DNA of 14,095 bases from an uncultured Oscillospiraceae bacterium (lineage in GTDB: Bacteria > Bacillota_A > Clostridia > Oscillospirales > Oscillospiraceae), in NCBI GenBank assembly GCA_934635515.1, contig CAKTZK010000040.1, positions 1 to 14,095 of the forward strand. Reading direction: 5' to 3'. The notes beneath the pieces are model-generated. The model was not told where the DNA came from and did no database searches. It worked only from the letters and a program-made list of their open reading frames with translations. Shown piece after piece: positions 6,660-13,860 of this stretch. The translations under genes and the position numbers were made by a program. Each line of letters starts with the position of its first letter. The stretch's first letter is position 1.

Positions 6660-7502
6660 ATGTACCGTATCGTTACGAAAAAAGCGCTGAAGCCTACCGT
6701 GATCCTGTATGAGATCGAGGCCCCCATGGTGGCCAAGAAGGCCCAGCCGGGCCAGTTCATCATCCTGCGCGTGGATGAAAACGGCGAGCGTATTCCCATC
6801 ACCATCCATGACTACGACCGGGAGAAGGGCACCGTCACCATCATCGTCCAGACCGTGGGCGCCACCACCGAAAAGCTCAGCCACAAGGAGCAGGGCGACT
6901 GCCTGCACGACTTCGTGGGCCCCCTGGGCAAGCCCACCGAGACCGAGGGCAAGAAGAAGGTCTGCGTGGTGGGCGGCGGCGTCGGCTGCGCCATCGCCTA
7001 TCCCGTGCTGAAGAAGTTCCACGACTGCGGGGCCGAGGTCCACGCCGTGGTGGGCTTTAAGAGCAAGGATGTTGTGATCCTGGAGGATAAGTTCAAGGCT
7101 GTCTCCTCCGTCCTGAAGGTCTGCACCGACGACGGCTCCTACGGCCAGAAGGGCCTGGTCACCGAGGCGCTGAAGGAGCTGCTGGATGCGGGCAATGTGT
7201 ATGATGAGATCTTCGCCATCGGCCCCATGGTCATGATGAAGTTTGTCTGCAAGACCACCGAGCCCTACGGCGTGCCCACCACGGTGTCCATGAGCCCCAT
7301 CATGATCGACGGCACCGGTATGTGCGGCGGCTGCCGCCTGACCGTGGGCGGCGAGACCAAGTTCGCCTGTGTGGACGGCCCCGACTTCGACGGCCATAAG
7401 GTGGACTGGGACCTGGCCGTGAAGCGCAACCAGATGTACCACGACTTCGAGGTACACAAGCACGAAGAGGTCTGCAACCTCTTTAAGAAGGAGGTAAAGT
7501 AA
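6660..7502 (+). CDS. nfnA: NfnA: FAD/NAD and 2Fe-2S subunit of NADH-dependent reduced ferredoxin:NADP+ oxidoreductase
   Basis: A 280-residue small subunit of the flavin-based electron-bifurcating transhydrogenase. The complex couples NADPH, NAD+ and ferredoxin: two NADPH reduce NAD+ and ferredoxin, or the reverse. The FAD-binding barrel is at about 1-95 with R44-IPITIH. The NAD-binding fold is at about 98-215 with VCVVGGGVGCAIAY. The C-terminal 2Fe-2S site is D217-GTGM-C222-GG-C225 with C237 in ACVDGP; the aspartate with three cysteines fits the unusual cluster ligation described for Nfn. Related folds occur in dihydroorotate dehydrogenase electron-transfer subunits (PyrK), but the nfnB neighbour settles the call. 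Lys is mostly AAG and codon use is strongly biased, suggesting high expression. nfnB follows after one base. Confidence 0.92.
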   Translation: MYRIVTKKALKPTVILYEIEAPMVAKKAQPGQFIILRVDENGERIPITIHDYDREKGTVTIIVQTVGATTEKLSHKEQGDCLHDFVGPLGKPTETEGKKKVCVVGGGVGCAIAYPVLKKFHDCGAEVHAVVGFKSKDVVILEDKFKAVSSVLKVCTDDGSYGQKGLVTEALKELLDAGNVYDEIFAIGPMVMMKFVCKTTEPYGVPTTVSMSPIMIDGTGMCGGCRLTVGGETKFACVDGPDFDGHKVDWDLAVKRNQMYHDFEVHKHEEVCNLFKKEVK

Positions 7503-7503
7503 G

Positions 7504-8898
7504 ATGGCTGTGAATATGCGTCAGGACAAGAATCCTATGCCTTCTCAGGACCCTAACGTCCGCAATCATAACTTCCTGGAGGTGGCCCTGGGCTACACCG
7601 AGGAGCAGGCTCTGGACGAGGCTGCCCGGTGCCTGAACTGCAAGGCCCACCCCTGCGTAAACGGCTGCCCCGTGAATGTCCGCATCCCCGAGTTCATCCA
7701 GAAGATCGTGGAAAAGGATTATGAGGGCGCCTATCAGGTCATTCACCAGACCAGCTCCCTGCCCGCCGTGTGCGGCCGTGTCTGTCCCCAGGAGAGCCAG
7801 TGCGAGATGCACTGCGTCCGTGGCAAGAAGGGCGAGGCCGTGGGCATCGGCCGCCTGGAGCGCTTTGTGGCCGACTGGCACAACGCCCATAGCACCGAGG
7901 CCCCCGAAAAGCCTCAGAGTAACGGCCATAAGGTAGCCGTTGTGGGCTCCGGCCCTGCCGGCCTCACCTGCGCCGGCGACCTGGCCAAGAAGGGCTACGA
8001 TGTCACCGTGTACGAGGCCCTGCACCTGGCCGGCGGCGTGCTGGTGTACGGCATCCCCGAGTTCCGTCTGCCCAAGACCATCGTGCAGAAGGAAGTGGAC
8101 GGCCTGAAGGCCATGGGCGTGAAGGTGGAGACCAACATCGTCGTGGGCCGCACCATCACCATCGACGAGCTGCTGGAGGAGAACGGCTTCGAGGCCGTGT
8201 TCGTGGGCTCCGGCGCGGGCCTGCCCATGTTCATGCACATCCCCGGCGAGAACCTCAAGGGCGTGTATTCCGCCAATGAGTTCCTCACCCGTATCAACCT
8301 TATGAAGGCCTATAAGCCCGACTCCGACACCCCCATCATGGCCCTGGAGGGCAAGAAGGTGGCCGTGGTCGGCGGCGGCAATGTGGCCATGGATGCCGCC
8401 CGCTGCTCCAAGCGCCTGGGTGCCGAGGTGTATGTGGTGTACCGCCGCGGCATGGAGGAGCTTCCCGCCCGTCATGAGGAGGTGGAGCACGCCATCGAGG
8501 AGGGTGTCATCTTCAAGACCCTCAATAACCCCGTCCAGATCAACGGCGATGAGCAGGACTGCGTGAAGTCCATGACCTGCATCGAGATGGAGCTGGGCGA
8601 GCCGGACGCCTCCGGCCGTCGCCGCCCCGTGGAGAAGCAGGGTAGCGAGTTCGACCTTCCCGTGGACGCCGTCATCATGTCCCTGGGCACCACCCCCAAC
8701 CCCCTCATCAAGGCCACTACCAAGGGCCTGGAGGTCAATAAGAAGGGCTGCATTATCGTCAATGAGGACGGCCTCACCTCCCGTGAGGGTGTGTACGCTG
8801 GCGGCGATGCCGTTACCGGCGCCGCCACGGTCATCCTGGCCATGGGCGCGGGCAAGCTGGGCGCCAAGTCCATCGACGAGTTCCTGAGCAAGAAGTAA
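7504..8898 (+). CDS. nfnB: NfnB: NADP(H)-binding, 4Fe-4S large subunit of the bifurcating transhydrogenase (GltD-like)
   Basis: A 464-residue partner of NfnA, often annotated as NADPH-dependent glutamate synthase small chain. The N-terminal ferredoxin-like region has cysteines at 43, 46, 51 and 55 and at 90, 94, 100 and 104, enough for two 4Fe-4S clusters. The FAD fold starts at VAVVGSGPAGLTCAG. The NADPH fold has VAVVGGGNVAMDAAR and YRRGMEELPARHEE. The C-terminal GVYAGGDAVTGAATVILAMG closes the FAD site. No glutamate synthase large subunit is nearby and NfnA directly precedes it, so a transhydrogenase role is much more likely than glutamate synthesis. An AAGGAGG lies in the last codons of nfnA. 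Codon use is biased like nfnA. A strong terminator follows. Confidence 0.92.
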   Translation: MAVNMRQDKNPMPSQDPNVRNHNFLEVALGYTEEQALDEAARCLNCKAHPCVNGCPVNVRIPEFIQKIVEKDYEGAYQVIHQTSSLPAVCGRVCPQESQCEMHCVRGKKGEAVGIGRLERFVADWHNAHSTEAPEKPQSNGHKVAVVGSGPAGLTCAGDLAKKGYDVTVYEALHLAGGVLVYGIPEFRLPKTIVQKEVDGLKAMGVKVETNIVVGRTITIDELLEENGFEAVFVGSGAGLPMFMHIPGENLKGVYSANEFLTRINLMKAYKPDSDTPIMALEGKKVAVVGGGNVAMDAARCSKRLGAEVYVVYRRGMEELPARHEEVEHAIEEGVIFKTLNNPVQINGDEQDCVKSMTCIEMELGEPDASGRRRPVEKQGSEFDLPVDAVIMSLGTTPNPLIKATTKGLEVNKKGCIIVNEDGLTSREGVYAGGDAVTGAATVILAMGAGKLGAKSIDEFLSKK

Positions 8899-8911
8899 GA
8901 AATACATAATA

Positions 8912-8943
8912 AAAAGGCGGGAGAGTCACTTCTCCCGCCTTTT
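8912..8943 (+). terminator. Intrinsic terminator of nfnAB
   Basis: AAAAGGCGGGAGA pairs with TCTCCCGCCTTTT (13 bp) around loop GTCACT. It begins 14 bases after the nfnB stop. The A-tract and T-tract could make it work in both directions. Confidence 0.88.
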
Positions 8944-9374
8944 CACACAGAAAACCCCTGTCATTGCGAGGCCAGTTCGCAAACTGGCTGTGGCAATCCG
9001 TCCCCAAAGGCTCCCCTTTATAAGGGGAGCTGTCACGGCTCTGCCGTGACTGAGGGGTCGCCGATCAGCACCTCTTGTTACACTCCGTAGGGGTTGCCCT
9101 CGCAGTCACCTGCCCGCAGGCACCTGTTGTGCTTCCGTAGGGGCCGGCGTCCCCGACGGCCCGCCCGCAGGCGCTTCTTATGGTTTCGTAGGGCGGGGTG
9201 CCCTCACCCCGCCGCCCGGACTTGCACCGCACTCCATGCAAAAACCATGTCATTGCGAGGCCGGTGCGCACACTGGCCGTGGCAATCCGCATCCCCCGTC
9301 CTTAAAGGCTCCCCTGCGCAAGGGCAGGCTGTCACGATGAAGCCGTGACGGAGGGGCCGCTCCGCACCTTTCAT
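8944..9374. repeat. Gene-free repeat island: two composite copies flanking a three-unit hairpin array
   Basis: Three kinds of repeat fill this stretch. Family C (GTCATTGCGAGG...GGCAATCCG) occurs at 8960-9000 and 9249-9289, each with an inner hairpin such as GCCAGTT/AACTGGC. Family D follows each, at 9006-9060 (with CTCCCCTT/AAGGGGAG and GTCACGGC/GCCGTGAC hairpins) and 9304-9359. Between the two composites are three family-B units starting at 9085, 9135 and 9186, about 50 bp apart; the third has a perfect GGCGGGGTG/CACCCCGCC stem. I see no gene here. Confidence 0.75.
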
Positions 9375-9414
9375 AAAAGAAACGGCCAGGGAGTATCCCC
9401 AGCCGTTTCTTTTT
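9375..9414. terminator. Terminator of the transporter-coaX-regulator operon
   Basis: AAAAGAAACGGC pairs with GCCGTTTCTTTT (12 bp), with an inner GGGA/TCCC extension. It starts 6 bp after the stop of the minus-strand regulator gene. T-runs follow on both strands, so it may also block transcription from the left. Confidence 0.82.
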
Positions 9415-9420
9415 GCGTTT

Positions 9421-9630
9421 TTAATTTTCATCCTCCGGCACATACCGAATCACCTCGCCCACATCGCACTGCAAAATGCGGCACAGGTCGTTGATGGTGT
9501 GCAGGGTCACGCTTCGGTTTTTCCGCATCGCGTCCAGCGTGCCGGTGCTGACGCCGTACTCCTTGATCAGGGCGTACTGGCTGATATGCTTGCGCTTCAT
9601 GGTCTCCCACAGCGGGTCAAATACGATCAT
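9421..9630 (-). CDS. Small Cro/C1-type helix-turn-helix regulator
   Basis: A 69-residue protein that is almost entirely one Cro/C1-type HTH domain. The helices read PLWETMKRKHISQYALIKEY, GVSTGTLDAMRKN and LHTINDLCRILQCDVGEVI, the arrangement of the HTH_26-type domain. The short acidic tail YVPEDEN is typical of stand-alone regulators in Firmicutes. There is no sensing domain. ATG start with AAGGGG eight bases upstream. It begins 13 bp after the coaX stop and shares its strand, so it is the third gene of the operon and could regulate it or act elsewhere. No toxin partner is adjacent, so a toxin-antitoxin role has no support. Confidence 0.82.
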   Translation of the reverse strand: MIVFDPLWETMKRKHISQYALIKEYGVSTGTLDAMRKNRSVTLHTINDLCRILQCDVGEVIRYVPEDEN

Positions 9631-9643
9631 GGCTCTCGCCCCT

Positions 9644-10423
9644 TTACGTATGCTTCTCGCAGTTCATCCCATAGATCAGCTCCATGCCCCTTAGCAGCAG
9701 GCTTTCATCATAGATGAACTCTCTGCGGCAGTGGGGGACGATGCAGCCTGCCAGGCCGCCGGTGGCCAGGAGCGTGCATTTTTGGCCCAGCTCCGCCTCA
9801 AACCGCTCCGCCAGCCCGTCCATCATAGCCGCCGCACCGAATACCGCGCCGCTTTGAATGGATTCCAGCGCCGTGCCGCAGATAGCCCGCTTTGGTGCCT
9901 GAATGGGCACCGACGGCAGCTGCGCCGTACCGGAAAACAGGGCCTGGATGCCCAGCCGCACGCCCGCCAGAATGGCTCCGCCGATGTACCGGCGGTTTTC
10001 GTCCACCACCGTCACGGTGGTGGCGGTGCCCATGTCGAAGATGATGGCCGGCAGCGGGTACTCCGCCGCCGCGGCGGCATCCCCGGCCAGAATGTCGCTT
10101 CCCAGAGTGTCAGACTCCGGAATAGCCAGGGTCAGCCCGCTTTTGGACCGGGGATTGATCACATAGGGGACGATCCCCGTCAGCCGCTGCACCACTTGCT
10201 TCAGCACCGGCACCAAAACCGGTACCACGGAGCAGATCACCGCCCCGTCCACCTGGCTCAGGTCCACGCCCTCCCGGGCAAAGAGACTGTCCGCCAGGGT
10301 AAAGTATTCCTCTGCCGGGCGCTCCGACACGGTGCCCAGGCGATAAAGCCTGCGCTCCCGGCCTTCACCCTCGGGCAGACCAAAAACAATGTTGGAGTTG
10401 CCTATATCAACGGTCAGCAGCAT
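9644..10423 (-). CDS. coaX: Type III pantothenate kinase
   Basis: A 259-residue CoaX enzyme that phosphorylates pantothenate with ATP, the first committed step of coenzyme A synthesis. The phosphate-binding DIGNSNIVFG (6-15) is at the N-terminus. The LGSD segment carries the aspartate (D110) matching the catalytic residue of the family, and FDMGTATTVTV (129-139) is the second phosphate motif; AGVRLGIQALFSGTAQLP follows. The usual GADR is GSDI here, keeping the Asp but not the Arg. I chose ATG 10421-10423 so the protein begins MLLTVDIGN as relatives do; a GTG three codons upstream is possible. It lies 13 bp after an ECF S-component gene, which suggests uptake and trapping of pantothenate as one unit. 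Confidence 0.92.
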   Translation of the reverse strand: MLLTVDIGNSNIVFGLPEGEGRERRLYRLGTVSERPAEEYFTLADSLFAREGVDLSQVDGAVICSVVPVLVPVLKQVVQRLTGIVPYVINPRSKSGLTLAIPESDTLGSDILAGDAAAAAEYPLPAIIFDMGTATTVTVVDENRRYIGGAILAGVRLGIQALFSGTAQLPSVPIQAPKRAICGTALESIQSGAVFGAAAMMDGLAERFEAELGQKCTLLATGGLAGCIVPHCRREFIYDESLLLRGMELIYGMNCEKHT

Positions 10424-10436
10424 AGATCCCACCGCC

Positions 10437-11006
10437 TTACTTCTTTTTGCCGATGGTGATAAGCTGAGAGATCACCGGGGCCAGCACTACGTTCACGCCG
10501 ATCTCCAGCAGGAAATTGGCGCCTGCCAGACCCAGGATCATGTAAGACCCGGCATTGTCGTAGCCCAAAGCGGCGGCCCAGCCGTTGAGCGTGTCCATGA
10601 AGAACAGCAGGCAGCCCAGCAGGAACACACCCGTGTTCACTACGGGGCAGACAACGGCAGCCAGGATGATGGCCAGCCACCGGCTCTTCTTGTTCAGCGC
10701 CGTGTACACAAGCCCGGCGATAAGGCCGCACAGCGTACCTTTCACCAGAACTGTTACAATGGTGCCCAGGGGATTGACAGCCAGGAAAGCCGCTGCCTGC
10801 CCGGCAATGAGGATCACCGCGCCGGACATGAGACCCAGCCACGCGCCTACCTTCCAGCCGTACACCGCAGCGCCCACCACAATAGGTACCAGGGACACAT
10901 TGATGTTCAGTCCCCCGATTTGGATGGTACCGCCTAAAAACTGCAGCACCAAGACGATGGCGGTGAACACACCTGCGCCCACCAAGTTCTTTGTTTTCTG
11001 ATTCAC
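10437..11006 (-). CDS. ECF transporter S component, probably for pantothenate (PanT-like)
   Basis: A 189-residue membrane protein with about six hydrophobic helices and an N-terminal MNQKTKNLVGAGVFTAIVLV, typical of vitamin-specific S components of energy-coupling factor transporters. Such proteins bind the vitamin and use a shared EcfA-EcfA'-EcfT module encoded elsewhere; none of those genes is in this window. Specificity is inferred from the neighbour: coaX lies 13 bp downstream in the same operon, so pantothenate is the best guess, with riboflavin or another vitamin possible. The start is GTG at 11004-11006, supported by AGGAGG (11015-11020) eight bases upstream. A sigma-A promoter lies about 85 bp upstream and the leader begins with a stable hairpin. 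Confidence 0.8.
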   Translation of the reverse strand: MNQKTKNLVGAGVFTAIVLVLQFLGGTIQIGGLNINVSLVPIVVGAAVYGWKVGAWLGLMSGAVILIAGQAAAFLAVNPLGTIVTVLVKGTLCGLIAGLVYTALNKKSRWLAIILAAVVCPVVNTGVFLLGCLLFFMDTLNGWAAALGYDNAGSYMILGLAGANFLLEIGVNVVLAPVISQLITIGKKK

Positions 11007-11058
11007 TTTTCAAACCTCCTGCTGCCGCTCCGGCCGACCCGGATGCAGCGCATATTTT

Positions 11059-11085
11059 TTCGGCATGTGCTCGGCACACGCCGAA
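11059..11085 (-). promoter_or_regulatory. Hairpin at the predicted 5' end of the transporter-coaX mRNA
   Basis: TTCGGCGTGTGC pairs with GCACATGCCGAA (12 positions, one G-U pair) around loop CGA. The predicted start of transcription falls at or just inside its 5' arm. It is followed by A-residues, not T, so it is not a terminator. A stabilising 5' stem or an operator is possible. Confidence 0.5.
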
Positions 11086-11088
11086 GGC

Positions 11089-11117
11089 ATTGTAACCCAT
11101 ACGGGAAGAAAAAGCAA
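11089..11117 (-). promoter_or_regulatory. Promoter of the transporter-coaX-regulator operon
   Basis: On the minus strand, TTGCTT (11112-11117) and TACAAT (11089-11094) are exactly 17 bp apart. The leader would be about 78 nt. Confidence 0.68.
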
Positions 11118-11158
11118 GATAAATTTTTCACGAACTAAGATCACCCCGTAAAAAACCA

Positions 11159-11302
11159 CCGTAGGGCGGGGCGCTTTTGCCCGCCGCCCGATAACAACCG
11201 CACCCCATGTGATTTCGCAGGGGACGATGTGGGCATCGTCCCGCGCTGCTGCACTTCCTGTAATTTGTCATTGCGAGGGCGCAAAGCGTCTGCGGCAATC
11301 CG
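11159..11302. repeat. Two family-B hairpin units and one family-C repeat between divergent operons
   Basis: Unit one (11159-11190) starts CCGTAGGGCGGG. Unit two (11215-11244) has a perfect GGGACGATG/CATCGTCCC stem around TGGG; the two are 56 bp apart. At 11267-11302 is a shorter copy of the GTCATTGCGAGG...GGCAATCCG repeat. Together with the palindrome at 11326-11369 these account for most of the space between the two divergent promoters. Confidence 0.7.
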
Positions 11303-11325
11303 TAACCCACGTCCCCCAAAGAATA

Positions 11326-11369
11326 AAACCTATAAAGGCCGCCTTTTTCAAGGCGGCCTTTATAGGTTT
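11326..11369. terminator. Perfect 20-bp palindrome, terminator-like
   Basis: AAACCTATAAAGGCCGCCTT pairs perfectly with its reverse complement around the loop TTTC. On the minus strand it is followed by T-rich TATTCTTT; on the plus strand only TTT lies within the stem end. It resembles an intrinsic terminator, yet it sits between two divergent promoters where no gene is seen to end. Confidence 0.6.
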
Positions 11370-11475
11370 GAGGATAGAAAGGAAAAGCAATTCATGTTAT
11401 GGAATTACTATGGGCATATTATACATCGCCGCCGGGATATTGTAAAGCGACATGTATTCATTTTTACATGAAAAC

Positions 11476-11552
11476 ATGTCATATACAAATAAAATTTGTT
11501 GCTTATGTCATTGATTTTGCAGAGAAAAAGTCGTATAACAGGGATATGACAT
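11476..11552 (+). promoter_or_regulatory. LysR gene promoter with three ATGTCAT-type operator candidates
   Basis: The promoter is TTGATT (11511-11516), 17 bp, TATAAC (11534-11539). ATGTCATAT lies at 11476-11484 and its exact inverse ATATGACAT at 11544-11552. A third ATGTCAT at 11505-11511 overlaps the -35 box. The outer pair brackets the promoter and the right one covers the predicted transcription start, which fits autorepression by LysR. Confidence 0.55.
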
Positions 11553-11577
11553 ACATTCATGGAAGGGAGCCCGGTAT

Positions 11578-12450
11578 ATGGAAACGAAAAAGCTGGAGGC
11601 ATTGGTAACAGCCGTGCGCACGGGCAGCTTTACCCGGGCGGCGGAGGTGCTGGGCTATACCCAGTCCGGCTTGACCCACATGATGAACAGCCTGGAAAAG
11701 GACATCGGCTTTCCCCTCCTGGTGCGCAGCCGCAACGGCATCCGTCTCTCTGCCGCCGGGGAGCGGGTCTTGCCTATGATCGAGGAACTTCTCCGAGCCG
11801 GGGACGCTCTAGAGCGGGAAATACGCCTCATCAACACCCGCCGGGAGGAGACCATCCGGGTAGGCTCCTATGCCAGCATCGCCATGCATTGGCTGCCGGA
11901 GCTGATCCAGCGCTTCCGGGACCGGCACCCGGATGTGGCGGTGGACATTCAAATGGGCAGCGTGGAGGAGGTATACAGCTGGGTCCGGGAGGACAAGGTG
12001 GATATGTGCTTCGCCTCCCGTCAGGAGGGCGGCAATTTCGACTGGATCCACCTGCGCAACGACCCCCTTTTGGCCATCCTGCCGCCGGGCTATGATCTCC
12101 GGGGCTGCAGCAGCCTGCCCGTCTCCCGCCTGGAGGGCCTGGACTTCCTCATGCCGTCTCTGGGTTTCCATCTGGACATTATGCGGGCCCTGGGGGATGT
12201 GAAGCCCAATATTCAGCAGACCCATGTCAACGACAGCGTCATCATCTCCATGGTAGAGCACGGCCTGGGCGTCAGCATCCTGTCGGAGCTGGTGCTTCGG
12301 GGCCGCCGGGATAATGTGGTGGCCGTGCCCTTGGACCCGCCGGCTGTGCGGGAGCTGGGTATCGCCGTGCGGTCGAAAAAGGAGCTGCGCCCCATCGCCC
12401 GGCGCTTCATCACCGAGACAAAAGAGATTCTGGAGAATATACCGTTATGA
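11578..12450 (+). CDS. LysR-family transcriptional regulator
   Basis: A 290-residue regulator. The winged HTH fills residues 1-62: LEALVTAVRTGSFTRAAEVL, then the recognition helix YTQSGLTHMMNSLEKDIG and the wing with LVRSRNGIRLSAAGE. A linker helix follows (about 63-90), then a periplasmic-binding-like effector domain (about 91-285), beginning TIRVGSYASIAMHWLPELI and including HVNDSVIISMVEHGLGVSIL. The ligand cannot be read from the sequence. ATG start with AAGGGAG eight bases upstream. Its stop overlaps the start of the acyltransferase as ATGA, so the two are co-transcribed and coupled. LysR genes are more often divergent from their targets, so this same-strand coupling is less usual. Likely autoregulated through the upstream ATGTCAT sites. 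Confidence 0.9.
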   Translation: METKKLEALVTAVRTGSFTRAAEVLGYTQSGLTHMMNSLEKDIGFPLLVRSRNGIRLSAAGERVLPMIEELLRAGDALEREIRLINTRREETIRVGSYASIAMHWLPELIQRFRDRHPDVAVDIQMGSVEEVYSWVREDKVDMCFASRQEGGNFDWIHLRNDPLLAILPPGYDLRGCSSLPVSRLEGLDFLMPSLGFHLDIMRALGDVKPNIQQTHVNDSVIISMVEHGLGVSILSELVLRGRRDNVVAVPLDPPAVRELGIAVRSKKELRPIARRFITETKEILENIPL

Positions 12451-13841
12451 TTTTTGAACCTGTTACCCCGCAGAATGCGGAAAAATTAAGACCCTATTAT
12501 ATAAATTGTGACTACCGCCTGTGCGAGTATTCCGTGGGCGTGAAGCTCATGTGGGGCGGCGTGCTGCACCCGGCCTTTTGCCAGGCGGCGGGCTGCCTCA
12601 TCGTCCGCAACGAGATCGACGGGCGGTATCAGTTCGATTTCCCCGTTCCCGGCCCGGAGGGGGATGTGGACGCGGCCCTGACTCTCATCGAGCAGTACTG
12701 CACGGAGCAGGGGGTGCGCCCGGTGATCTCCGTGGTGCCGGAGGGGGAGGCCGCCCGGCTTTTCCTGCGCTATCCGGTGGTGCGGCTCATCAGTGAGCGC
12801 CCCTGGAAGGACTATATCTACCGCCGGGAGGATCTGGCAGGCTTTGCCGGCCGCCGCTACAGCGGCCAGCGCAACCATATCAATAAATTCCGCAAGCTGT
12901 TTCCGGAGGCGGAGTATGTGACCCTGACGGCGGCGGACGAGCCTCTTCTGGAGCAGTTCTGGCAGGACTACGGGGCAGAGTTTTCCAAGCAGAGCACCAT
13001 CGCGCAAAACGAGCTGCGCTTGGCGAAAGAAATGCTGCGCCACCTCTCCGGTGACTGGTTTATGGCTGGGGGGCTGCTCCACCAGGGGCGGCTGCTCGCC
13101 ATCAGCATGGGCGAGCAGTGCGGCAGCACCATGCAGGTCCACATCGAAAAGGCCCTGTATTCCTGCCCCGGCGCCTACCCCACCATGGTCCAGGCCTTCG
13201 CCCAGCACTGTGACGAATCGGTCCAGTGGATGAATCGGGAGGACGATGCCCGGGACAAGGGCCTGCGCACCTCTAAAATGCAGTATCTCCCGGCAGCTCT
13301 TGGGGGCAAGCTGTGCTTTGAGGTGGGCAGCGAAATGGACCGTCTCCATGAAATTCCTGCCCTGCACACGGACCGCCTGACCCTGGATGCCCTGACGGAA
13401 AAGGACAAAACGTCCTATAATGCTCTCTGCCTGGACGATGACCGCAACCGCCTCTGGGGCTACGACTGGCATAAGGACTATGACGGCACCCCCATAGAGG
13501 ACTACTTCCTGAAAACAACGCAGGAGGACTTCCGCCTGCGCCGCTGCGTGAACTTCGCCGTCCGTCTGGATGGAAAATGCATCGGGGAAGCGGTGCTGTA
13601 TAACCTGGACTGGCGGGGCGGCGCGGAGCTGGGCTGCCGCATCGCCCCGGAATACGCGGGAAACGGCTATGGCACCGAGGCCTTTGCCGCCGCCGCCCAT
13701 TGGGCTCTGTACGGCCTGGGCCTTGCCCGGGTGGTAGCCAAATGCTTTAAGGAGAACGAAGCCTCCTATAAAATGCTCTCCGCCTCCATGCGCCCCACCA
13801 CCCAAGACGACACCTATTTCTATTTCGAGAAAACCATCTGA
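12447..13841 (+). CDS. Two-domain acyltransferase: DUF2156 (LPG-synthase C-terminal-like) fused to a GNAT acetyltransferase
   Basis: A 464-residue soluble protein with two modules. Residues about 1-295 match the DUF2156 fold, two GNAT-like halves related to the catalytic part of phosphatidylglycerol lysyltransferase (MprF) and to Fem transferases; YSGQRNHINKFRK (138-150) and the PTMVQAFAQHCDES and DDARDKGLRTSKMQY segments are characteristic. After a short linker, residues about 302-464 are a RimJ/RimL-type GNAT domain with LHTDRLTLDAL, the acetyl-CoA loop APEYAGNGYGTEA (400-412) and NEASYKML (437-444). There is no membrane segment, so a lipid-flipping MprF role is unlikely. Donor and acceptor are unknown; possibilities include acetylation or aminoacylation of a small molecule or peptide. 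It starts within the LysR stop codon (ATGA). The reading frame is intact across the junction. Confidence 0.82.
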   Translation: MIFEPVTPQNAEKLRPYYINCDYRLCEYSVGVKLMWGGVLHPAFCQAAGCLIVRNEIDGRYQFDFPVPGPEGDVDAALTLIEQYCTEQGVRPVISVVPEGEAARLFLRYPVVRLISERPWKDYIYRREDLAGFAGRRYSGQRNHINKFRKLFPEAEYVTLTAADEPLLEQFWQDYGAEFSKQSTIAQNELRLAKEMLRHLSGDWFMAGGLLHQGRLLAISMGEQCGSTMQVHIEKALYSCPGAYPTMVQAFAQHCDESVQWMNREDDARDKGLRTSKMQYLPAALGGKLCFEVGSEMDRLHEIPALHTDRLTLDALTEKDKTSYNALCLDDDRNRLWGYDWHKDYDGTPIEDYFLKTTQEDFRLRRCVNFAVRLDGKCIGEAVLYNLDWRGGAELGCRIAPEYAGNGYGTEAFAAAAHWALYGLGLARVVAKCFKENEASYKMLSASMRPTTQDDTYFYFEKTI

Positions 13842-13860
13842 ATCACCCCCCGCACCCCCT

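Noticed and set aside
7504..8898. Glutamate synthase small subunit (gltD)
   Set aside because: No glutamate synthase large subunit is present and NfnA directly precedes it with one base between, which is the signature of NfnAB.
7483..8907. A 474-codon open frame antisense to nfnB, with similar long ones opposite nfnA and the DUF2156-GNAT gene
   Set aside because: They mirror real genes with clear domains, have low-complexity Gly/Ala/His/Leu-rich translations without recognisable domains, and are expected from GC-rich codon bias.
9421..9630. Antitoxin of a toxin-antitoxin pair
   Set aside because: There is no adjacent small toxin-like gene; its operon partners are coaX and a vitamin transporter component.
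11007..11088. Riboswitch (for example a pan-motif RNA) in the transporter-coaX leader
   Set aside because: The leader is short, has one simple hairpin without bulged bases, and no terminator or ribosome-site masking helix is visible.
11394..11471. A 25-codon frame starting MLWNYYGHII upstream of the LysR gene, with AAAGGAAAAG before it
   Set aside because: The ribosome site is weak, no promoter fits upstream, and the peptide has no recognisable feature; a leader peptide cannot be excluded but is not supported.
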